Part shown: positions 57,195-64,000 of the stretch, in pieces
How positions within the stretch are numbered: the first letter of the stretch is position 1
Layout of the letters: every line of letters begins with the position of its first letter
NCBI GenBank assembly: GCA_039707465.1
Contig: CM077643.1
Coordinates: 44,830,605-44,894,604, forward strand
From: Rhabdophis nuchalis
Lineage: Eukaryota > Chordata > Lepidosauria > Squamata > Natricidae
Direction of reading: 5' to 3'
DNA length: 64,000 nt
Made by a program: the position numbers and the translations under genes
The notes under the pieces: generated by a model
What the model was told of the DNA's origin: nothing
The model's database searches: none
The model's input: only the letters and a program-made list of their open reading frames with translations

Positions 57195-57775
57195 AACTTA
57201 GTCTTAGAATAACTTTATTGTCACTTTAAATGTACATTAATCGGCATACATTAAAATGAAATTTCATTACATACAGCTCTCAAAAGGTCACCGCCTCCAA
57301 TATACACTACATAAATATGACAAATCAAACAAATAAATACAAAATTCTGCATGTAGCCACATATATTCTATGACACAGAGAAGCACCTCAGTCTAGTTCA
57401 GATGTATACATGAATGTGACAAGAAAAATGAACCTTGCTAATTTACCAGACGGACGGCATAGCTGTTACAGAATCTGGTAGTCTTGCTAGAAATACTTCA
57501 AAACCTCCTCCCAGAGGGGAGCAATACAAACAGACCATAAAGTGGCTGTGTGGGGTCCCTAACAATGATTTGAACGCTAAGCACATAGCACTTATAAGCA
57601 GTATCCTGAATGAGAGGAAGTGAGCTTTCTATAATCTTCTCGGCTGTCCTTACCACTCTCTGCATGGATCTCCTATGTGAGGCGCTGCTGTCACCAAACC
57701 GAACTTCCCTAGGAAGACCTACAGGCAGCTTCCTTGTCATTACAAGTATGTTCAATTTATGAACATAATGGACCA
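57195..57775 (-). mobile_element. Rex1-like LINE 3' part
   Basis: The minus strand encodes KLPVGLPREVRFGDSSASHR and QRVVRTAEKIIESSLPLIQD, ending PLYGLFVLLPSGRRF. This is the C-terminal pattern of Rex1 LINEs. The 3' end is AACTTTATTGTCACTTTAAA at about 57210 as seen on +. The 35370-35785 fragment belongs to the same broad group. Confidence 0.83.
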
Positions 57776-58049
57776 CTTGGAGTCTTACTCACATGACCGA
57801 TGTGATTTTACAATCTTCTTTTGTGACAGCTATTAAGCAAATACTGAGGTTATTAAGCGAATCCACTTAGTGTGTGTGAGCTCTGCTCAAGTCCTGTCCG
57901 TCTTGTACAAACAAACTGTCAGGGTTCCAAATAGCATCCAGAAGTAAATCAGAGTCTGCAGCCATCTTTTCTTTTGGGTTTCTGGCCTGCCACAAACACT
58001 CCCTTCCCAACCGAACCCAGAGGTGTAAATAATGTGATAATGGTGACCA

Positions 58050-59030
58050 TTATTTTATTTATTTTATTAAATTTATACCCCGCCCTTCTCCTTGTTAGGA
58101 CCCAGGGCGGCGCACAGGCATTATTTAAAAACACAAAATACAATAAATATCTATTAAAATGTATTAAATTAATAAACCCGTGCTAAAACCCAATGTTAAA
58201 ACCCTTGCCAATTATAAATTATTTTCTTAAAAAGTCAGAAATGGGGGCTATCCTAGGCCGGCTTGTTGGAATAAATACGTCTTAAGACGTTGGCGGAAGA
58301 GGCGGAGGTCCGAGATAGTACGGAGGTCGGGGGGTAGGTCGTTCCAGAGGGCCGGGCCCGCCACAGAGAAGGCCCTTCCCCTGGGTGTCGCCAACCGGCA
58401 TTGCCCCGCCGACGGCACCCGAAGAAGACCCTCTCTGTGGGAGCGGATCGGACGAAGGGATGTATGGGGCAGGAGGCGGTCTCGTATATAGCTAGGCCCC
58501 GAGCCATGGAGCGATTTAAAGATGGTCATCAGCACCTTGAAGCGCACTCGAAAGGCCACAGGCAGCCAGTGCAGCTCGCGCAGGAGAGGTGTTACGTGGG
58601 TTTGCCTTGTGGCACCCATAATCACCCGCGCGGCCGCATTCTGTACTAACTGTAGCCTTCGAGTGCACCTCAAGGGGAGCCCCATGTAGAGAGTGTTACA
58701 GTAATCCAGCCGGGATGTCACAAGCGCTTGAGTGACTGTGCGAAGGGCTCCCCGGTCCAGTAAGGGGCGCAACTGGCGTATCAGGCGTACCTGATAGAAC
58801 GCCCCCCTGGCCACGGCCGCCACATGGTCCTCCATGGACAGCCGGGAATCCAGGAGGACGTCCAAGTTGCGCGCCCTCTCCACGGGGGCCAGTTGTTCGC
58901 CCCCAATGGCCAGTGTTGGACTTATCTGGCTGAACCGGGGTGCCGGAAACCACAGCCACTCGGTCTTGGCCGGGTTGAGCCTGAGTTTGTTACTACCCAT
59001 CCAGATCCGTACGGCCTCCAGACACCAGAA
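58050..59030 (-). mobile_element. L2-like LINE, reverse transcriptase C-terminal part
   Basis: The minus-strand frame of 250 codons (to 58248) reads [52 protein letters not shown] and [12 protein letters not shown]. It is the same family as 1424-2633 but a different copy. 5'-truncated near 59030. 57776-58049 includes a fragment of the ACTTACAAC-type element. Confidence 0.87.
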
Positions 59031-59773
59031 CTGCTTCTGATTGATTTCTTTTCCAAAGGACAGCTGACTTAATAGTAATTAGAAACTTCAGTAGGAAATT
59101 GATGGAGACGGCTTTCTCCTTTGACAATGTCTTGGCCTGTTCCAGTTATCTAACATCTCAGTGTGAGTCACCTCCCTAAAAAGAAAAGGGAGAAAGTGGG
59201 GTCAGGGATGATGAGCTCTACATAGGACTTGAATTGGTGAATATAATATTTTATAACATAATATAATTCATGTCAATTAATATTTTTCACCATCTTTTGG
59301 CAGTCACCCTCCAGCCAAGACAAAATAGAAACACTATTGACAAAACAGCTCATAAACAGGCCTACTGATTTGCTATTATCTATATAAATACAAATGTAAA
59401 ATAGTTTGTGCAAAGCTGCTTATCTCAGAAAGTACTGCACCGATCGGCACCAAATTTTCCCACAATGTTCCCAAGGGCTTCCGATGCAGTCATACGTACA
59501 TTTTGTGTGGCTGGCACACGTGTGTCATGTACAAGCAGCACAAATGTAAAAGGTACGCACTTCTCAGGTTTTTACCTCCCTGTAACTCCTCCCACCCGGC
59601 TGCTTCTTATGATGCGTCATGCACACGCTCCTCACATTTCCAACGGTCGTTTCCTCAGCAACTGAATAAGCCTCCAACATTGCCACACTGTATGGAGGCC
59701 TACGAGGCCCAAACCAAGTTAAGTGGGGTGGCACACTCCCAGTTGGCCCATTTTTGGTCCCAGGAGGCTGCAT

Positions 59774-60096
59774 GGTAGGTAGGTAGGTAGGTAGGTAGGT
59801 AGAGGGATAGAGAGAGATAGGGAAAAATACAGTAAGTAGGTAGATAGGTACAGGAATTGAGAGGGGGGGAGAAATACGGTAGGTAGGTAGGTGGATAAAG
59901 ATAGAGGGAAAATACGGTAGGTAGGTAGGTAGGTAGGTAGGTAGGTAGGTAGGTAGGTAGGTAGGTAGGTAGGTAGAGGGATAGAGAGAGATAGGGAAAG
60001 ATACTGTAGGTAGGTAGGTAGAGGGATAGAGAGAGGGAGGGAAAATACAGTAGGTAGGTAGGTAGAGGGATAGAGAGAGATAGGGAAAAATACAGT
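59774..60096 (+). repeat. compound GTAG minisatellite in second Helitron, left array
   Basis: GTAG runs with AGAGGGATAGAGAGAGATAG-type spacers, as in the first Helitron. Confidence 0.9.
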
Positions 60097-60103
60097 AATA
60101 ATA

Positions 60104-60459
60104 ATAATAATAAATAATAAATTTTATTTCTAACCCGCTCTCTCTCCCCAAAGGGACTCGAGGCGGGGCACAGGTAAATTAAGAACAGTAACATAAAAAC
60201 AAGTACAAAATTAAAATCACATTAAATCATCTCCTGCGCTAAAACAACTATAAAATACAACTATCCTAAAAAACCCTTAAACTAAAAACCCCATAGAAGA
60301 GAGACTACCCTAGGCCGGCCAAGCAGAAAAGATGCGTTTTTAATTTTAGACGGAAGGAGCGGAAGTCCGTGGTCGTTCTAATGTCGGGGGGAAGGTTGTT
60401 CCAGAGGGCTGGGCCCGCCACAGAGAGAGCTCTTCCCCTGGGCGTCGCCCGCTGACAAA
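60104..60459 (-). mobile_element. L2-like LINE fragment in second Helitron
   Basis: Short version of the L2-like insert of the first Helitron. It shares GAGACTACCCTAGGCCGGCC and GGCGTCGCCCGCTGACAAAG, then breaks directly into GTAGGTAG at 60460. Confidence 0.85.
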
Positions 60460-60650
60460 GGTAGGTAGGTAGAGGGATAGAGAGAGGGAGGGAAAAATAC
60501 AGTAGGTAGGTAGGTAGAAGGATAGAGAGAGAGAGGGAGAAATACAGTAGGTAGGTAGGTAAGTAGGTAGGTAGAGGGATAGATAGGGAGAAATACAGTA
60601 GGTAGGTAGGTAGGTAGAGGGAGAGAGGAAGAAATACAGTAGGTAGGTAG
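60460..60650 (+). repeat. compound GTAG minisatellite in second Helitron, right array
   Basis: Same unit type; follows the broken L2-like fragment. Confidence 0.9.
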
Positions 60651-60849
60651 TTTGGAGGTTATACGGTGGTTGTGTGTACATGTTTGTGTCTGCAGGTGTA
60701 CATCTACACACAGATTGGTTGGCCATTTAACCAGACGGGCCACAGCAATGCGTGGCTGGGTACAGCTAGTTATTAATATTATTAGTGCAAGCAATTGCTA
60801 ACTAATCATTCTGAGACACCAAGAAAATCAATTAAAGTTTATCTGTATG

Positions 60850-61345
60850 TTGAGAGTACAGGGAAGGGAAACAAAGATGATTAGGGGACTAAAGTCTAAA
60901 CTGTACAATGAACAGTTAGGCATGTCTAGTTAACAAAAAGAAGGGCTAGGGGTGACGTGATATCAGTTTCCCAACATTTGAGCAGCTGTCACAGAGAGGA
61001 GGGGAGGTTTCACCTATTTTCCAAAGCACCCAAGGGCAGGTCAAGAAGTAATGGATGGAAACCTGTCAAAGAGAGATCCAACCTAAAGTTAAGGAGAAAT
61101 TTCCTGTCAGTGAGAACAATTAATCAGTTGGCTGGCTTGCCTCCAAAAGTTGTGGGTGCTCCATCATTGGAGGTTTTTAAGAAGAGATTGGATGACTATT
61201 TATCCAGAATGTATAAAGTCTCCTGCTTGAGCAAGGAGGGAGACTGGAACACGGGAATTAAACTCATCTGGCCTGTGGGCCACGAGTTTGACACCCCTGC
61301 ACTAGAAGACCTCCAAAGTCCCTTCCAACTCTGTTATTCTGTAAA
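60850..61345 (+). mobile_element. CR1 LINE 3' part with a short hAT-like remnant
   Basis: AACAAAGATGATTAGGGGAC, AAGAAGTAATGGATGGAAAC and CCTTCCAACTCTGTTATTC. Between about 61250 and 61302 a GTTTGACACCCCTG-type remnant interrupts it. Confidence 0.8.
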
Positions 61346-61794
61346 TTCTGTATAAATCATTGTCACAGATAATCACTGTATTCACACCTTGCAGGTAATC
61401 AGGATGAAGATCCAGCAACTGCATATGTACAACCTGCTCAATTTAACCTTGAGTTAATTTTAACCTTGTTTAGTTTTTTCACAGTTGAATAGATGAAACC
61501 TGCTGTATGAACATAGCCAAAAAGAGGCACAGAGACAGATGTTTTGAGCTTTCATGACTAAGGATGGACTTGTACATCTTTCTGGTCCTAATCCAGCATC
61601 CTAAATAGCACGCAACATTGATTTAGGCATTTATTGATGTTACACATTGGACAGGTTTGAGAAAACACAGATCCAGTACACTCACATATTGGCAGCCACA
61701 GTCAGTGATCTGTAAAGAGTGAGGAGCATTAAACACTACACTGAACAGGAAACTCTATACAGTAAATTGTATAACAGCTTGTGCCAAAATAATT

Positions 61795-62286
61795 CACTGT
61801 ATTTTTCGGAGTATAAGACACACCTTTTTCTCTAAAAAAAAAAAAAGGCTAAAAATCTGGGTGCATCCTATACACTGAATACAACATATTTTGCCTCCTG
61901 AAACCTTGCCCCCTTCACCAAAATGGCCGTGCTTAGCTTTTAGAAGTTTTTCAGAGAGCCCCTGGGGGCTGGGGAGGGCAGAAATGAGCAAAAAGCGGCC
62001 CATTTTTTGCCCCCCGCAGCACTCTATAAGCTTCCTAAAGGCTATCCATGCCCTTTTTTTGAGACCAAACACGGGCCCGTTTTTGCGAAAAATAAGCCGG
62101 TTTTGGCTTGTTTTTGCTCCCCTCCCCCAGGAGCAGTTTACAATCCTCCTAAGGGCTATTCATGCCATGGGGGGGGGGGGGGAATGGGCCATTTTTGGGA
62201 AGTTTGCAGAGTGCAAAAACTTTTTAAAAAAATTTCCCCTTCAAAATCTTATACTCTGGTGTGTCTTATACTCCACAAAATATGGT
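61795..62286. mobile_element. CGGAGTATAAG-type MITE
   Basis: Left ACTGTATTTTTCGGAGTATA and right CTTATACTCCACAAAATATG are inverted ends near TA sites, suggesting a mariner-like element (inference). Contains a G run near 62170. 61350-61790 is unrecognised. Confidence 0.7.
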
Positions 62287-62372
62287 ATTTATTGAATAAT
62301 TTATTTAAACAAGCCCAATGATTTAGTGTTCCTAAAGTCCGCTAAATCCTTTGCTTGTTTCCCCTCCTTTAG

Positions 62373-62544
62373 GGCTGATTAGCCCAGAAGGTCTTGCCAT
62401 TGACCATCTCCGAAGAACCATGTTTTGGACAGACAGTGGCTTGGACAAAGTGGAGAGTGCCAAGTTGGATGGCACAGAACGGCGAGTGCTTTTTGCCAGT
62501 GACCTTGTCAACCCCCGTGCCATTGCAGTGGATCCCATCCATGG
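62373..62544 (+). CDS. NID2: NID2 exon: LDL-receptor class B (YWTD) blade 2
   Basis: 172 bp, phase 1 to 2. It reads [20 protein letters not shown] (an FWTD variant), then [18 protein letters not shown] and [15 protein letters not shown], ending at GTAAGT. This is the last exon in the window; the remaining blades and C-terminal EGF must lie beyond 64000. A mariner-type MITE ends only about 85 bp upstream of the acceptor. Confidence 0.93.
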
Positions 62545-62671
62545 GTAAGTGGCTGGGCCTGTTGATGGTGTCTCAGCTTTGGACAAAGAAGGAAAAGACA
62601 AAACAAAACAAAAAGTAGTTTATATACATTTATCTGCACATCTATCTTGGATCAACTGAACGTAGTTGGTA

Positions 62672-62758
62672 TTACAGGTAGTCCTTGACTTACAGCTGCT
62701 GTTAGAACCAGAAATCTGGCTATAAGTCATTACTGTTGTAAGTTGAGATACCCATGAG
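62672..62758. repeat. fragment of the ACTTACAAC-type DNA element
   Basis: ACAGGTAGTCCTTGACTTAC, the family's outer end. A possible other part is at 63440-63525. Confidence 0.55.
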
Positions 62759-63435
62759 GCTGTTGCGGTCCACTGTCAGCCTGCAGAGCTGAAAGCAGAG
62801 TCAGACAGGGAGGAGGTTGGGGAGGAACACGGGCCAGTCCTGGAGTCTAGGGAAGGCTCGGACGAGGGCTCTGCTTTGGAGGTGGAAAGGGGGCCAGGGC
62901 CATCTGGGAGTTATGTGATGCCTCCAGAACCTCCAGAATTGGTCAGCAGCAAGGCAGAGGAACAGGGCTCCCCTCCACCCCCCGTTCCCAGTGCGTGCAT
63001 GTGCAGAGCTGCCAGAAAGCAAGAAAGTTAAGACAGAAGGGCTGACTTGGGAGTAAGGCTTGGAGGTGATTGGTCCCTCCCATAGGGCATAAAGGAGAAG
63101 CAAAGGCATATGAGCCTTTGCAGGAAGCAATTTGGTTCATGCTGATCAGTTTACTTTCTGAAGCTCTGTTTTGACTCTTTGCAGCTTTGCCAAACTAATT
63201 ACCAATTAAGTTTTTGGCAGCGTTTCAAGGAAGATAAAGGTGGGTGTTTAACAGCCTTATTCCAAAAGACTTTGGCAGCTTACTGTAGGACTCTTTACAA
63301 CTATTTGGGACTCATTACGGGCTGTGAGTGAACATAATTCATAGCCTTTAAAATAAAAAGAGGGTTTTGGGGACTAAGCATGTGCTTTTTACTGTATCAA
63401 GAAGCCTAGGTCAGAACAGAGACTGGAAGTATTTT
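62759..63435 (+). mobile_element. possible LTR-like retroelement unit
   Basis: GC-rich first half, then GGCATAAAGGAGAAGCAAAG (TATA-like) and an AT-rich second half with AAAATAAAAAGAGGG near the end, the look of an LTR promoter plus polyadenylation region. It separates two parts of an ACTTACAAC-type element. No coding part and no clear TG...CA ends. Confidence 0.35.
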
Positions 63436-63599
63436 TCTGATTTATTTATTTTTTGCCTCCATTATGTGAAGGTGGCAGTCCTTAAGCAAATGCAACAGAT
63501 TGTTAAGTGAATCCATTCGTTGAAATGCTATTTTTGCCAGAAACTAGAAAAAAATGCCAAAAACTAGTAAAAAAAAAACCCTCATGAATCACAGTCATG

Positions 63600-63840
63600 T
63601 AGTAATGATACTTCTTCACCCTGTGCGGATGGATGATCTCACCCAGTGGCTTCATGTAGATCACAGGAGTCAAACTTGCGGCGTCACATTGCCATCACAT
63701 GCCTTCGCGGAGCTGGGGTGGGCGTGGCCTGCACTTGATGCATCTGGCGCATGGGCCGCCAGTTTGACACCCCTTATGTAGATGTTAAAAGAGGAATGGG
63801 AGAGAATAGAGTTCTACAGCACCCAGCAAACAATGGCCTA
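63600..63840 (-). mobile_element. L2-like relic with inserted hAT-like MITE
   Basis: GGATGATCTCACCCAGTGGC matches 2503-2522 of the first L2-like copy. After the MITE (63662-63775) the text resumes with TTAAAAGAGGAATGGGAGAG. Confidence 0.7.
63662..63775 (+). mobile_element. hAT-like MITE, GTCAAACTTG family
   Basis: CACAGGAGTCAAACTTGCGG to CAGTTTGACACCCCTT. Perfect 8-bp duplication ATGTAGAT (63654-63661, 63776-63783). Confidence 0.85.
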
Positions 63841-63866
63841 GGACTAAACCATTCTTCCCACTATAC

Positions 63867-64000
63867 CAGGGGTGGGCAAACTTTGCAACGTTAAGTCTGA
63901 AGGACTTCAGCTCCCAGAATTCTCCAGCCAGTAAAGCTGGCTGGAGAAGTCTGGGAGCTGAAGTCCTTCAGACTTAACGTTGCAAAGTTTGCCCACCTTT
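63867..64000 (+). mobile_element. foldback hAT-like MITE, cut by window end
   Basis: CAGGGGTGGGCAAACTTTGC and the inverse arm up to GCAAAGTTTGCCCACC. Nearly identical to 24560-24694. Confidence 0.85.

Larger units (their letters stand above)
59379..60769 (+). mobile_element. non-autonomous Helitron, second copy
   Basis: Starts TCTATATAAATACAAATG after an A and ends CTAG before a T, as expected for Helitron insertion between A and T. The 3' hairpin GCCAC (60739-60743) / GTGGC (60752-60756) lies 9 nt before CTAG. It shares ends, GTAG arrays and an L2-like fragment with 449-3037, but is shorter. No Rep/helicase. Confidence 0.85.
12142..62544 (+). other. NID2: nidogen-2 gene, central part (15 exons, both ends outside the window)
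   Basis: Fifteen exons on the + strand join into one open frame of about 3.2 kb (roughly 1070 codons). Domain order is NIDO end, acidic linker, EGF, G2F, four EGF modules, two TY domains, Pro-rich linker and YWTD repeats. That order is specific to nidogens, and the second TY domain points to nidogen-2. Ten exons in a row (25974 to 50782) start and end in phase 1 and are multiples of three. Nidogen-2 is a secreted basement-membrane glycoprotein linking laminin, collagen IV and perlecan (family knowledge). The first exon(s), with signal peptide and most of NIDO, lie upstream; the last YWTD blades and final EGF lie downstream. Exon borders were set by eye from AG/GT sites and phase, not from transcripts. 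Confidence 0.93.

Noticed and set aside
12142..62544. Assignment to NID1
   Set aside because: Two thyroglobulin type-1 domains follow EGF-5; nidogen-1 has one. Linker and G2F wording also fit NID2 better.

Overview
The window is vertebrate genomic DNA, most likely from a squamate reptile and probably a snake. It holds large introns split by CR1, L2-like, Rex1-like and L1 LINEs, a Sauria-type SINE with a Bov-B-like tail, tRNA-derived SINEs, Helitrons, many short hAT-type elements and long tetra- and trinucleotide arrays. The taxon is inferred from repeat types, not from a marker gene. || One host protein-coding gene is visible: the middle part of nidogen-2 (NID2) on the + strand, as 15 consecutive exons from 12142 to 62544. 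All have AG/GT borders and compatible phases. In order they encode the end of the NIDO domain, a 233-residue acidic linker, EGF-1, the G2F beta-barrel (three exons), EGF-2, calcium-binding EGF-3, EGF-4, calcium-binding EGF-5, two thyroglobulin type-1 (TY) domains, a Pro-rich linker, and the first two LDL-receptor YWTD blades. Two TY domains identify the gene as NID2 rather than NID1, which has one. The signal peptide and start of NIDO lie upstream. The remaining YWTD blades and terminal EGF lie downstream. No promoter is in view. || Layout: 1-12141 is intron, with a probable Penelope-like fragment, a 2.6-kb Helitron carrying an L2-like reverse-transcriptase fragment (449-3037), and hAT and CR1 copies. 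12369-19327 holds hAT copies and a Tc1-like deletion derivative (13842-14390). 20026-25973 holds hAT, L2 and CR1 copies. 26124-43282 alternates small exons with SINE, CR1, L2 and Rex1 copies and AAT/ATT arrays. 43427-52930 carries a ~200-bp near-identical direct duplication bracketing the first TY exon. 53101-56367 holds a young L1 with a perfect 16-bp target duplication. 56498-62372 holds Rex1 and L2 copies and a second Helitron of the same family (59379-60769). 62545-64000 holds an LTR-like unit and two more hAT copies. || Nidogen-2 is a basement-membrane linker glycoprotein: G2F is the collagen IV/perlecan-binding module and the YWTD propeller the laminin-binding module (established for the family). 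No operon, CRISPR array, rRNA gene, functional tRNA gene or new multi-gene system was found. The most notable structures are in the mobile DNA.
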